Assembly (NCBI GenBank): GCA_029959085.1 | Contig: JARWIR010000094.1 | Span: forward strand, 1,178,001-1,242,000 | DNA: 64,000 nucleotides | Direction of reading: 5' to 3' | From: Nemophila menziesii | Lineage: Eukaryota > Streptophyta > Magnoliopsida > Boraginales > Hydrophyllaceae | Shown: one piece after another, positions 11,768 through 23,397 of the stretch | Layout: each line of letters starts with the position of its first letter | Position numbering within the stretch: the first letter of the stretch is position 1 | Position numbers and translations under genes: made by a program | The notes under the pieces: model-generated | The model's database searches: none | Told to the model about the DNA's origin: nothing | Seen by the model: the letters and a program-made list of their open reading frames with translations, nothing else

Positions 11768-12569
11768 ATGCTAGTCTTTTCTAATAATGATTAGCATTTT
11801 TGTAATAATTAGTAGTAATTTAAATTCAATTTCTTTTCTTTTTGTTATTTCCCTTATTTGAACGTAGTCGTCAAGCAAAATTCCAAAAACTCAATGAATT
11901 TTCTCGATACTCGGAAAAGTTATTGTACGTATGAAGCATAAAATCATACTCAGTACGAGGATACTCAGTCTAGTAACTCAATAAAAAAATTTAAACACTT
12001 AGTAACTTTTTCCGTTACTGAGCACTTTTTCCTATACTCAGTATCTTTTTCCATACTCAATACTCCATACCAGTAACGTTTTTCACACTCGGAACGCCAT
12101 ACTCAGAACTTTTTCAGGCGGTGGTCGGCGATGGTTGGTGGTTGTGGTCGGTGCTGAAAATTCTTGATAGTTAATGAAGGAGGAGAGAGAAAAAAGGATA
12201 TAGAAAGAGAGAGATTAATGGTAATAGAAGAGAAAAAAGAATGAGAGGGTTCATTTGTGGCACCAAGATAGTCTCCAAGACCGAATTCACCCTACGATTT
12301 TTAGGACCAAAATTATAATTGTGTTTTAATTTATTTGTATTTTTATATAATAAAATACAAATTTTTATATGTAATTTCATCAGAGACAAGACATTGGATC
12401 TTGGGTCGTTTAACTTCACCTGCTCTATCAAACTTTTTAAATTTATTTTATCACGTTATAATTTATTTTATTTGTATATTTTTTTAAATTTTAAAATATA
12501 GATTATGCTGTATAATATAGGAAATTATAACTTAATTAATTTATATGAATTTAATATACAAACAACTTA

Positions 12570-12775
12570 GGGCCCATTTGGAAGTGTTTATTTTAGAGTA
12601 AAAAAACGCTTCTAGAATAAAAATTTAAATTTGAAAAAATTATTTTAAATCTAAAATCACTTTAAGTGTTTTGGTAAGAAGCACCAACTCATAAAGTGAT
12701 TTTGAGAGTTTAAAACACTTTAAATGTTCGTGAAGCACTTTTAGGTACTTTTTTAAAAAAGTATTTCCAAACAAT
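12570..12775. mobile_element. Foldback/MITE-like element, copy 1
   Basis: Starts GGGCCCATTTGGAAGTG and ends with GTATTTCCAAACAATAA, with complementary interior arms (AAAATCACTTTAAGTG / CATAAAGTGATTTTGAG). It is related to the elements at 24175 and 55503, where the CCCGTTTGGAAGTG ends are clearer. Duplicated with its host at 16638-16843. Confidence 0.55.
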
Positions 12776-12785
12776 AACTTATATT

Positions 12786-13775
12786 ACATTTTTATTATAA
12801 TATAGAGACCGACTTTATTTTTTAAATCGTGGTTATTATTTAATATTATGAAATTATATTAAGCGTATTTTACTCCTATTTGTTGATGTTAAGTATCCGT
12901 TATCAAGGGTAGTTTAGGAGTTTTATTTAGTGAAGGTTCTAAAATTCAAAACAGCCTGGTATGGGAAAATTCTCTATATAGTCCGTGAGTTATATCCTTT
13001 TTTATGGCCTTTTAGTATCGCCTAGGGTGTGATAAAAATATGATAATAAAATACGGATAAACGATGCACTAACAACCTAGACTAATCACGTTACTCACGT
13101 CATGTATCACATGTTGTATGCAAGTTTTAACGATAAGTCAGATGCAGTCTCATGGACTTAGTGTGTTATACGAATCACGTCTCACCATTATTGAAATGTG
13201 GTTTAGCAATTGATTTATTAAAACAACATTACTAATCATCAATATCTAATTTTGACAGAAAATATTATATTTAACTATTATAATTAATAACCTATATATT
13301 TAAAGCATGTTCCAATGATATAGCGAGTGTATCCATTTGATAAACCATCTAATTATAAAATTAAAGCATTTAAACAATTTTATCAACTAGTAATTTACAA
13401 AAATTTGAATTCAAATTCTACATATAACTGATAGTTTACTATATATAATAAATATATTAAGCAAATAAAGAAAGTAAAATCTTAATAAGCAAAGATGAAA
13501 AACATCTAAATCAAGTTTTACTAGTATTAATATCATTTTAAATATATATTAATTCAAATAAGGTAAAGTATCAAAATTCAACAAATTATATAAGAACAAA
13601 AAACTAATTACACCTCTTTGTATGAATAATAAATTGTAAACCATAATTACTATATATTTTTTGACTATGTTAACTATATAAAATATGTGTTAATAAAAAA
13701 CGAATAACTCAAAATTTATTCCATTAACCAAAAGATAGAAAAATAAAATAATCTATATAAAATTGCCGCCTCTCC
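12786..13775. other. AT-rich upstream region of the 4-kb element promoter
   Basis: No ORF above background. Lies upstream of a telo-box/TATA promoter and is repeated at 16855-17845. Contains a mildly GC-richer patch (about 13060-13160) with GTCATGTATCACATG-type sequence. Confidence 0.45.
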
Positions 13776-13815
13776 CTTCCTAACCCTAGCTTCCACATTT
13801 TCTTGTCTATAAATA
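13776..13815 (+). promoter_or_regulatory. Promoter: telo-box-like motif plus TATA, 4-kb element copy 1
   Basis: CTAACCCTAGC is followed about 20 bp later by TCTATAAATAAC, then an A/C-rich leader (ACACACACAAAAACATC). This is a standard plant core-promoter arrangement, conserved in copy 2 (about 17848-17885). Confidence 0.6.
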
Positions 13816-13880
13816 ACAAATTACACACACAAAAACATCATCAAATTGTAATATTTTGTATCATTATTTTGTAATGATTG

Positions 13881-13970
13881 ATAGAATGTGTCCGTTCTCA
13901 AAGATGCTTCTTTCTCTGTCGATCTTTTCATTTTCATGTCAAGTGTATTTTTCTTTCAGAGATCGTTGAC
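13881..13970 (+). other. Tiny hydrophobic ORF downstream of promoter
   Basis: The first ATG after the TATA box begins MCPFSKMLLSLSIFSFSC and stops after about 28 codons. The N-terminus is hydrophobic and signal-peptide-like. In copy 2 (17950) a TAA follows MCPFSKMLLSLSIF. It could be the first exon of a secreted-peptide gene or a chance ORF; low confidence. Confidence 0.25.
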
Positions 13971-14123
13971 CATTCCATTTCAATCAAATATTCTTTCACA
14001 GATTAATATTTTTATTAATTTTTTATCATCTTGTCATTCTAATAGATGAGGGACATGTATAGTAAAATTAATGTGTCATGTCTGTAAAATTAAATGTTTA
14101 ATGGTATTTATGTATAAATTTCA

Positions 14124-14459
14124 GATAAGATAGAGACAAAAGAAGTGTTTAGTACTTTCCATGAAGAAGCATCTACTTGTCGACAAGCTAACATTTCATT
14201 TCGATTTAACGATGATTTGAGTAGAAACAATACGGAGAAGATGAACATTAACACAGTGCTCAAATCAATAGCTTATTGCTTCTCCTTTATAATGTATTTA
14301 CTCTATTTCTGTACTTTGGATGTTTCTAAAGGCTGGTACTTGATTGATTTTGTATTGTTATTTTCAATATATTTAATCATAACCTTTATTGTGTGTACAT
14401 TGATTTTAAAATCTCTCTATTTGAACTTGATTCAAATTATTTCATTTTTTATTTATTGA
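14124..14459 (+). CDS. Unrecognised exon-like ORF, 4-kb element copy 1
   Basis: Follows an acceptor-like TTTCAG at 14123 and reads KIETKEVFSTFHEEAST, RFNDDLSRNNTEKMN, then becomes hydrophobic. Copy 2 keeps the first part with a few amino-acid changes, then shifts frame near 18361, so only about the first 50 codons look constrained. No family was recognised. It could be the second exon of the gene started at the 13.8 kb promoter. Confidence 0.3.
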   Translation, partial: DKIETKEVFSTFHEEASTCRQANISFRFNDDLSRNNTEKMNINTVLKSIAYCFSFIMYLLYFCTLDVSKGWYLIDFVLLFSIYLIITFIVCTLILKSLYLNLIQIISFFIY

Positions 14460-15834
14460 AATTATTATATTGAAATTTTAGTTAGATATTCATGGCTATC
14501 AGTCGTTTAATTTGGAAAAAAATTTACAAAAAAATTAAAGCTGGACTTATTTCTAGCAAAATTTTATAGTCCTTGACATTTTCCTATTGTAATTGTTCCT
14601 AATTTTTCAATTATGATGTTTAAGTTATGTATTTCAAGTTTGTGATAAGTTTGTCCTTTTTTGTTTTTTCATTATATTATACGTGTCATCCTCTTATGAC
14701 AGAACATGAGAACATGAGGACTGTATATTTATTTATTAAAATAAATAATCACATAAAATTAACATTAATAATGTAAATGAAAATAAAAAAAGATTTTACA
14801 TTGTAAGAAAATCGTAAAATGAGTGAGTAAAGTGTTTCATTTACAAGATAAAGGGCTAAGTGTTAAAAAGTGAATCTTTGTTTCAAGCCAATCTCTTTTT
14901 CTTTCCTTGCGTAATTAGGGTAGTTTAGGGGACCATGGCCCACCCGAGTTTTGATATTTCATTTTGATCCCTAAAGTTTAATTTTATAAAAAACAATATC
15001 TGATATCCTGGTTTTCAGAACTTTCACTTGCTCCCCCATATTTTAGAGTTAAATCTTAAAGTATTAATTTATTTTTTTATATATAAACTCTTTTTGTTTA
15101 TATAATTTGTATTATTTTCATTCAATACTTCTTGCATAATTATGATTTAATATAAATCCACTCCAGGGCACAATAAAATTTTAACAGGTTACAATACCAA
15201 ATACTCTTTTACCCTTTTTTGTTTTTATTTATGATATATATTTATTTGATCAAAAATATATTAAATTCTAATAATTTTTCCTTCTCTCTCATATCTCTAA
15301 CCTCCCCTTTCTCGCACGTGAAAACCAGGTCTTGCCATGAGCTTCTGTGAGACGATAGCATAATACTGGTTTCAAACACAAGGTATATTTGATTACAAAC
15401 TTTATTATCCCATTTCTATATAACTTATGCTGATGATACGTATTGTTTAGTCAAATGTGCGAGCTTATTATCAAACTTTTCTTGATGATAAAACTCAAAT
15501 ATCAGTTGATAAGAAGATCAAGGGTTATGGCCCATTGCTAAAAGACAAGGAAGTGATATTATGAATACGTAGGGCATCAGATTCTAATTCAAGAGATTCG
15601 GTGGGATGTAGACGATTTTGGAAGTGACGAGATGAAGGATTTAGAGAACAACTTTCTTGGGAGGCTCCTGGAATGTTAATAGAACAAGAAACAAGAATAC
15701 GAGGACAGTGCATACAAAATACCGCATCTTGGCTTTAGAAAATTATTGAGTTGCTTTGTTTTGTCAATTTTTGAACTCCTAGTCTAATTTTTTAGTTGCT
15801 TTGTTTTGTCAATTTTTGTACTGCTAATTTTTGT
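14460..15834. other. Rest of 4-kb element copy 1
   Basis: Mostly AT-rich. Around 15500-15725 there is GC-richer, exon-like sequence (SWEAPGMLIEQETR frame) interrupted by stops and absent from copy 2. At about 15752-15835 a stretch starting AGTTGCTTTGTTTTGTCAAT is present twice (period about 45 bp) just before the tandem junction. Confidence 0.45.
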
Positions 15835-16637
15835 AATGCTAATCTTTTCTAATAATCATTAGTATTTTTGTAATAATTAGTAGTAATTTCAATTCAATTT
15901 CTTTTCTTTTTGTTATTTCCCTTATTTGAACGTATTCGTCAAGCAAAATTCCAAAAACTCAATGAATTTTCTCGATACTCGGAAAAGTTATTGTACGTAT
16001 GAAGCATACAATCATACTCAGTACGAGGATACTCAGTCTAGTAACTCAATAAAAAAATTTAAACACTTAGTAACTTTTTCCGTTACTGAGCACTTTTTCC
16101 TATACTCAGTATCTTTTTCCATACTCAATACTTCATACCAGTAACGTTTTTCACACTCGGAACGCCATACTCAGAACTTTTTCAGGCGGTGGTCGGCGAT
16201 GGTTGGTGGTTGTGGTCGGTGCTGAAAATTCTTGATAGTTAATGAAGGAGGAGAGAGAAAAAAGGATATAGAAGGAGAGAGATTAATGGTAATAGAAGAG
16301 AAAAAAGAATGAGAGGGTTCATTTGTGGCACCAAGATAGTCTCCAAGACCGAATTCACCCTACGATTTTTAGGACCAAAATTATAATTGTGTTTTAATTT
16401 CTTTGTAGTTTTATATAATAAAATACAAATTTTTATATGTAATTTCATCAGAGACAAGACATTGGATCTTGGGTCGTTTAACTTCACCTGCTCTATCAAT
16501 CTTTTTAAATTTATTTTATCACGTTATAATTTATTTTATTTGTATATTTTTTTAAATTTTAAAATATAGATTATGTTGTATAATATAGGGAATTATAAAA
16601 TAATTAATTTATATGAATTTAATATACAAACAACTTA

Positions 16638-16843
16638 GGGCCCATTTGGAAGTGTTTATTTTAGAGTAAAAAAACGTTTCTAGAATAAAAATTTAAATTT
16701 GAAAAAATTATTTTAAATCTAAAATCACTTTAAGTGTTTTTTTAAGAAGCACCAACTCATAAAGTGATTTTAAGAGTTTAAAACACTTTAAAAGTTCGTG
16801 AAGCACTTTTAAGTACTTTTTTAAAAAAACATTTCCAAACAAT
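16638..16843. mobile_element. Foldback/MITE-like element, copy 2
   Basis: Copy of 12570-12775 carried by the 4-kb tandem duplication, with the same terminal GGGCCCATTTGGAAGTG. Confidence 0.55.
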
Positions 16844-17844
16844 AACTTATATTACATTTTTATTATAGTATAGAGACCGACTTTATTTTTTAAATCGTGG
16901 TTATTATTTAATATTATGAAATTATATTAAGCGTATTTTACTCCTATTTGTTGATGTTAAGTATCCGTTATCAAGGGTAGTTTAGGAGTTTTATTTAGTG
17001 AAGGTTCTAAAATTAAAAAAAGCCTGGTCTGGGAAAATTCTCTATATAGTCCGTGAGTTATATCCTTTTGTATGGACTTTTAGTATCGCCTAGGGTGTTA
17101 TAAAAATATGATAATAAAATACGGATAAACGATGCACTAACAACCTAGACTAATCACGTTACTCACGTCATGTATCACATGTTGTATGCAAGTTTTAACG
17201 ATAAGTCAGAGGCAGTCTCAGGGACTTAGTGTGTTATACGAATCACGTCTCACCATTATTGAAATGTGGTTTAGCAATTGATTTATTAAAACAACATTAC
17301 TAATCATCAATATCTAATTTTGACAGAAAATATTATATTTAACTATTATAATTAATAACCTATATATTTAAAGCATGTTCCAATAATATAGCGAGTGTAT
17401 CCATTTGATAAACCATCTAATTATAAAATTAAAGTATTTAAACAATTTTATCAACTAGTAATTTACAAAAATTTGAATTCAAATTCTTCACATAACTGAT
17501 AGTTTACTATATATAATAAATATATTAAGCAAATAAAGAAATTAAAATCTTAATAAGCAAAGATGAAAAACATCTAAATCAAGTTTTACTAGTATTAATA
17601 TCATTTTAAATATATATTAATTCAAATAAGGTAAAATATCAAAATTCAACAAATTATATAAGAACAAAAAACTAATTATACCTCTTTGTATGAATAATAA
17701 ATTATAAACCATAATTACTATATTTTTTTTTAACTATGTTAACTATATAAAATATGTTTTAAAATAAAACAAATAACTCAAAATTTATTCAATTAACCAA
17801 AAGATAGAAAAATAAAATAATCTATATAAAATTGCCGCCTCTCC

Positions 17845-17885
17845 CTTCCTAACCCTAGCCTCCACATTTTCTTGTCTATAAATAA
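17845..17885 (+). promoter_or_regulatory. Promoter: telo-box-like motif plus TATA, 4-kb element copy 2
   Basis: Same CTAACCCTAGC ... TCTATAAATAAC arrangement as at 13776, with one C/T change in the spacer. Confidence 0.6.
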
Positions 17886-18192
17886 CAAATTACACACACA
17901 AAAACATCAACAAATTGTTATATTTTGTATCATTATTTTGTAATGATTGATAGAATGTGTCCGTTCTCAAAGATGCTTCTTTCTCTGTCGATCTTTTAAT
18001 TTTCGTGTCAAGTGTATTTTTCTTTTAGAGATCGTTGACCATTCCATTTCAATCAAATATTCTTTCACAGATTAATATTTTAATTAATTTTTTATCATCT
18101 TGTCATTCTAATAGATGAGGGACATGTATAGTAAAATTAATGTGTCATGTCTGTAAAATTAAATGTTTAATGGTATTTATGTATAAATTTCA

Positions 18193-18411
18193 GATAAGAT
18201 AGAGAAAAAAGAAGTGTTTAGTACCTTCCATGAAGAAGCCTCTACTTGTGGACAAGCTAACGTTTCACTTCGATTTAACGATGATTTGAGTAGAAACAAT
18301 ACGGAGAAGATGAACATTAACACAGTGCTCAAATCAATAGCTTATTGCTTCTCCTTTATATGTATTTACTCTATTTCTGTACTTTGGATGTTTCTAAAGG
18401 CTGGTACTTGA
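18193..18411 (+). pseudogene. Unrecognised exon-like ORF, 4-kb element copy 2
   Basis: Counterpart of 14124-14459 (EVFSTFHEEASTCGQANVS). A 2-bp difference near 18361 shifts the frame and ends it sooner. Function unknown. Confidence 0.3.
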
Positions 18412-18527
18412 TTGATTTTGTATTGTTATTTTCAATATATTTTATCATAACCTTTATTGTGTGTACATTAATTTTAAAATCTCTCTATTTGAACTTGATT
18501 CAAATTATTTCATTTTTTATTTATTGA

Positions 18528-19562
18528 AATTATTATATTGAAATTTTAGTTAGATATTCATGGTTATCAATAGTTTAATATGGAAAAAAATTTACAAAAA
18601 AATTAAAGCTGGACATATTTCTTGCAAAATTTTATAGTTCTTGACATTTGCATTGTCTGTTATAATTGTTCCTAATTTTTCAATTATGATGTTTAAGTTC
18701 TGTATTTCAAGTTTGTCCTTTTTTTGTTTTTTCATTATATTATACGTGTCATCCTCTTATGACAGAACAAGAGGATTTTATTTATTAAAATAAATAATCA
18801 CATGAAATTAACATTAATAATGTAAATGCAAATAAAAAAAGATTTAACATTGTAAGAAAATAGTAAAATGAGCAAGTAAAGTGTTTCATTTACAAGACAA
18901 GGGGCTAAGTTTTAAAAAGTGAATCTTTGCTTCAAGCCAGTCTCTTTTGCTTTCCTTGTGTAATTAGGGCAGTTTAGGTGACCATGGCCCACCCGAGTTT
19001 TGATATTTCATTTTAATCCCTAAACTATAATTTTATAAAAAACAATTTCTGATATCTTGGTTTTCAGAACATTCACTTAGTCCCCCATTTTCCAGAGTTA
19101 AATCTTAAAGTATTAATTTATTTTTGTCTATATAAACTCTTTTTGTTTATATAATTTAATATAATTTGTATTATTTTTGTTCAATACTTCTAGCATAATT
19201 ATGATTTAATATAATTCCACTCCAGGGCATAATAAAATTTTAACAGGTTACAATTCCAATTATTCTTTTACCCTTTTTTGTTTTTTATTTCCGATATATA
19301 TTTATTTGATCAAAAATATTATAAATCCTAATAATTTTTCCTTCTCTCTCATCTCTCTAACCTCCCCTTTCTCGCACGTGAAAACCATGTCTTGCCATGA
19401 GCTTTTGTCAGACGATAGCATAATGTTGGTTACAAACATAAGGTATATTTGATTACAAACTTTATTATCACATTTCTCTGTAACTTATGCTGATTATATG
19501 TATTGTTTACTCAAATGTTCGAGCTTATTATAAAAAATTTCTTGATGAGCAAACTCAAATAT
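18528..19562. other. Rest of 4-kb element copy 2
   Basis: Same AT-rich content as 14460-15496. No ORF. Ends at the junction with array sequence at 19562/19563. Confidence 0.45.
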
Positions 19563-19774
19563 CATGTTGGGTGAACTGTTATTGAACACTAAGTGCTACA
19601 TCAAACACCGAGCACATTATTATACCATTGAAAAACATATTTAGCACAAGATTTCAAAAGTTAACACTGAAAAATAACGAAACATTTTATTTTTTATTAA
19701 TACACTAACCAATATACACTGAGAGCTTTGACCTTGACACACGGGTTAAAAATATTATAATAAAAAAAGCTTAC

Positions 19775-20008
19775 TATATTATTGATAAGACTGAAATAGT
19801 TAACGGGTCCCTCATTAGAGGCCAACCTAGTTCCTGTACCAAACATTTCTTGAAATCACGAATGTTCAGTACTAATCCTTCGATCAAGCTCCTCGAGCGT
19901 ACAATATGGATCTGTTCTATAAACATTCGAGATCCATTTCATCTTCCTCTTCCATTTTATCTTCAGCTGGACATCTTTTAACAGAGGGACTTTGACAGCA
20001 ATCAAGAA
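19775..20008 (-). pseudogene. Minus-strand exon of unknown gene, unit a
   Basis: Minus-strand reading gives CPAEDKMEEEDEMDLEC, then (one base out of frame) IEQIHI.RSRSLIEG, IRDFKKCLVQEL, and a GTAAGC donor. Five array copies share the sequence and the same apparent 1-base loss after the acidic stretch, so the defect predates amplification. The family is not recognised. The fullest copy is at 45485-45723. Confidence 0.5.
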
Positions 20009-21238
20009 AAAGGGTAAAATGCAATTTTTGTTATGAGAGTGTGATCAAGTAGTCGAGGTAAAATATAACATAGTTAATCTTTGTTTCAAAAGCTTCAGAT
20101 TTGACACAATTAACAGAATAAACTATGATCTTTGATGTAATCTTCAAGTAAATAAATGAAAATTTAAAAGGAAGAATCCTAGACATATTTTCTTCTGATT
20201 CAATGTACTTTGTCAAGTATGGGATCAGTGGTTTTAATAAAAAGAAAAGGTTATTATGTGTAATATATGGACCTATAATGTATTTAGGTTTTAACCCGTA
20301 AGGGTTAAAAGTCTGAAAGTTAAATTAGAATGACATAAATATTGAAATACAATAGCTAAATTGTATAAATAAGTAACTCAATGCATGCTAAAAATGAACA
20401 AAAAATTTATATTCCAAATAAGGCTTATAGATTTCTACTATGAAGACCTAGAGTATTTTATTCCCTCGCCATTTTTTTCCAAATACATTTTTTTTCCGAC
20501 AAATTCGCATTGAATAACATTCTCAGCTTTGAATTATTTTTGCAAAGTTAAAATAGAGAAAATTATCCCAGAAAAGAAAGTTACCAATAAGAGGGTGCTA
20601 TTCTAAGAGTAAGCTTGTAAAAAATTAGGCATAAAAAACAGCACATTAAGAATCATGAGGATAAGTGTTCGATCAATGAAAAATCAACCACAAACATCAG
20701 TGGGTCTAGCAACAAATAAAGAAGTCTCGTGTAACAAGATTGATTTTTCTACAGTTACAAAATTAACCATTAATTCGATGTTCTTTGTTTAGGTTTTCGT
20801 AAAAGTTATTTGGAAACTGTTAAGTAAATTAAAAATTAAAGGTAGAGCATGATATATTATAAAGTTAGGTTTGGGTTTGATAATTTCTGAGAATCTTGAT
20901 TGTAATGTTATAGAATTTAGTTTTTGTTCCATGGATTAAGTTTAAGTGGTGCATGTTTAAGTTAAACATGCATTTATATCCTACAAGTTGTTTTGTAATG
21001 AAATTATTTTATCTTTAGATAAAAAATGTCTAAATCTCTTTAAAATATTACTTCTTTTCTAATAAGATTACCTAGTTGGTTGAGAAAATTTTGTTAGAAA
21101 GCAAAAGGTGAGTGGGACATAGCCCCTAATAGGGCTGCACATTAAAACCGCAAAACCTCACTAAATCGACCCAACACATAGTTTATAGTGGACCTAATTT
21201 TTTTATGGTTTTGGTTTTTGGCCCAATTTTTTTATATA
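20009..21238. other. Spacer between minus-strand exon and promoter, unit a
   Basis: AT-rich, recurring in each unit (for example 45724-47270 and 52346-53528), possibly introns or upstream sequence of the minus-strand gene. Short minus-strand ORFs rich in N, I and K differ between units and look non-coding. Confidence 0.5.
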
Positions 21239-21265
21239 ACCCTAGCTATAAAAACAGTGAGACTT
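21239..21265 (+). promoter_or_regulatory. Zinc-finger gene promoter, unit a
   Basis: AACCCTAG (telo-box-like, 21239-21246) overlaps a TATA box CTATAAAAAC (21245-21254). The following leader contains AAACCCTAAAG. Telo-box-like motifs near the TATA are typical of housekeeping and cell-cycle promoters in plants. The nearest + strand exons are 21503-bounded exon 1 and the ATG exon at 22047. Confidence 0.65.
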
Positions 21266-21274
21266 ATCTGCTCG

Positions 21275-21502
21275 TCCTTTCTAGTTTCGCGCTAAACTTT
21301 CTCTTTGCCCTACAAATTTATCTCCATCCTTCAATGTGTTCTCTTGAGAAACCCTAAAGAAAATTATTTAATCTAATCAAATTTGTGTCATATCTATCTT
21401 GTTATCCCTCTAAATCTAATTCTGCTACCTTGATACTTTCCTCTGCGGATTTGCACTATTCTTATGGTAGTTATGATGATTTTTATCAACATTTCCAGCA
21501 AG
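21275..21502 (+). pseudogene. Zinc-finger gene 5'UTR exon 1, unit a
   Basis: Leader from just downstream of the TATA box to the donor CAGCAAG|GTGTTT. It contains a conserved patch (TTTTTATCAACATTTCCAGC) also present before donors at 39673 and 47540. There is no ATG in a long frame, so it is called 5'UTR. Confidence 0.5.
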
Positions 21503-22035
21503 GTGTTTTCTCTTTTTTATTCTTTTATGTTCTAGATTATTTATTTTAGTTTCATTTATTTCGATCTATTAATTTTTTGTTGTATAATTTTTATTAATTT
21601 AGGGTGTTTATATTTTTAATTTTGTATTAATTCATTAGTCAAACAGCGTGGTACAATTCATTTTGGATAATATTCTTGTTTCTAAACTCATAATTAATTA
21701 AGTTTTTGTAATTTGTATATTTATGTATTATAATGCTTGTCTATTGTGATATTTCTTTTTCTTTCTCTATGGTTTATGGATAAAGGCATGTCTTTATTGG
21801 TTGAAATAAAAAACTGCTTGTATTGAATTAGTACAAAATTTAAAAAATAATTTTGGTTAAAATATTCATGTAGAAACATTAGATGAGGTTGTTGATACTT
21901 ACCTCCGTATCATCAAGAGTTATTTATTGTTGTTTAGGTTAATTACTTGCTTTAAATACTTAGATCCTTATAGTATCTTTTATTTAATATGTTGTTACAT
22001 CTGTTTAATTATTATACAAAATAATTTTTAAGCAA

Positions 22036-22059
22036 AAAGTTAACAGATGAAGGATTATG
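22036..22059 (+). pseudogene. Zinc-finger gene exon 2 (start codon), unit a
   Basis: ATGAAGGATTATG|GTAATT: ATG at 22047, donor after one base of the fifth codon, the same phase as in units b and c. The upstream acceptor TTTACAG of other units is ATACAAA here, so splicing is probably impaired. Confidence 0.5.
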
Positions 22060-22299
22060 GTAATTGTATTTTTACCTTTAATCGTTATTCATTTGATTAT
22101 TTAGTAATAGCGTTAAGTTTTAGATTATAAGAAGTCTAAAGATGTAAGAATATGACAAAGATATGTATGAGCCATAAAATTATGAAATTTTAGTTCCTTC
22201 ATAACTCAGTGGTTGAGAAGAATAAAAGCATAGACTAGAATTGAATATTTGGAATATTATTAGATTTAAAATTAATTTTTTTTTACAGAAATTTGCACC

Positions 22300-22400
22300 A
22301 TTGGTCTATGTGTTATGCAAATTAATAAAATATACCCGTCGTTTAAAATGTATGTGTTATGTAAATTAATCAAATATACCGTCTTTCAAAATGTAGCAAT
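22300..22400. repeat. Two-copy tandem repeat of about 45 bp in intron 2
   Basis: TGTGTTATGCAAATTAAT...ATATACCCGTC...TTAAAATG occurs twice in a row. The same doubled block is at 40440-40530 and 48210-48300, so it predates unit duplication. Confidence 0.6.
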
Positions 22401-22704
22401 TATATAGGGGTATTTTCGCAACGATAATACAAGGGTATATTTGTTACTCTTTGAAATACATGGTTTTTATTCTTGGATAATAACATATTTTTATTAAAAA
22501 TTATCTAAGGTAACCTTGTACTACATTAAAGCTTCCGATTTTTAATACTTAGTTGATTTTTCATTACAATTTGCGAGTCCATATTACTATCTAACTTGGA
22601 GTTTATCTTGGCTTATAATGTCATTAATTAAAAAAATAGTTAATATCACAATCTATAATTCAATTTTCGTTTAATATAGGTACCTTGAGTGTAATATTTA
22701 CTAA

Positions 22705-23335
22705 TATAAACTTCAAGTCGGCAAAGGCTGTCTCGAATGTATATTCTGAAGGCAGCTCCATTAATAAAAAGGCAGCTCCATTAATAAATCTGTATGTGGG
22801 GAAAGATCCATATATTCTGTCATAGCAAATTATGAACACACTCAGTATTAGTATAATGCACACATTTGTTAAAGAAATAGTAATGATTTAGAATGTATGT
22901 AAATGTACAAACTTCGAATGTACTAGATTCTTTCAATCCATCCTGTTACAAACCAAAATACAGAATAAGAATTTAGACCTTTTTCATAATGTAAACTACT
23001 AAAGGACAATAGTTTAATGACAAAAACATTGTCAAACCTTGAGCAAGTGCCTATTACACTTCTGCTTGAATATTCTGAGATCATTTTTGTTCCAAATCTC
23101 TGTGTCATGTAAATCCTCAACAAAATGTAAATCATTGCTGCTCCAATTCACTAGTCTTTGGGTTTTTAGAATCTGAATCTTTCATATATTCTTGTTTTAC
23201 CACATCAACAAACTCATTCAATGGAATTTCATTGCGAGTTTTATTTACTTTTACTTCCACACTCTTACCATTCGGAAAAAGTACACAGAAATTGAAAATC
23301 TTTTCTAATTCATTGACATTAGGCAGAAGTGCGGA
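22705..23335 (-). pseudogene. GMI1-like gene fragment, inverted arm (exons 1-3)
   Basis: Minus-strand exons are A 23335-23038 (RVLFPNGKSVEVK-type start to LLK|GT), B 22942-22913 (DGLKESSTFE), C 22816-22712 (ending TFETAFADL), with the introns between them retained. The motifs match the N-terminus of plant GMI1 (SMC flexible-hinge, SMCHD1-like) proteins, where DLTPDTDLL.ELP..YTFETALADLIDNS opens the GHKL ATPase. Exon A has a short deletion (frameshift), and a 20-bp block is duplicated in exon C (22751-22790). It pairs with 23385-24025. Confidence 0.75.
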
Positions 23336-23397
23336 TATTTTCCGAAATCCTTGAGAAGAAGAATACCCGCACTTGAGGATAAGAAAGACCTGTACTT

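Larger units (their letters stand above)
11767..15834. repeat. 4,068-bp tandem element, copy 1
   Basis: Repeated at 15835-19562 with a constant offset of 4,068-4,069 bp and few differences. It interrupts the LINE ORF1 of unit a. Contents are a T-rich lead, imperfect TACTCAGTA-like repeats (11930-12100), a 205-bp foldback element (12570), a telo-box/TATA promoter (about 13780-13815) and a short exon-like ORF at 14145. The last 338 bp (15497-15834) are missing from copy 2. No transposase or known family was recognised. Confidence 0.85.
15835..19562. repeat. 4-kb tandem element, copy 2 (3' truncated)
   Basis: Matches 11767-15496. It ends at AAATATCA and joins directly to array sequence (TGGGTGAACTGTTATTG) that in other units follows the LINE. 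The two copies therefore replace, rather than simply interrupt, the LINE 3' half of this unit. Confidence 0.85.

Noticed and set aside
12171..12431. 86-codon minus ORF in the 4-kb element (and 16239-16499)
   Set aside because: Conserved only as DNA between the two young copies; composition and lack of motifs suggest chance.
14700..14900. Possible centromeric or satellite array
   Set aside because: No short monomer repeats at regular period; the only tandem organisation here is the two 4-kb copies and the gene-sized units.
22660..23135. Short minus ORFs around 22.7-23.1 kb as separate genes
   Set aside because: They overlap introns and exons of the inverted GMI1-like arm and cross its splice sites.
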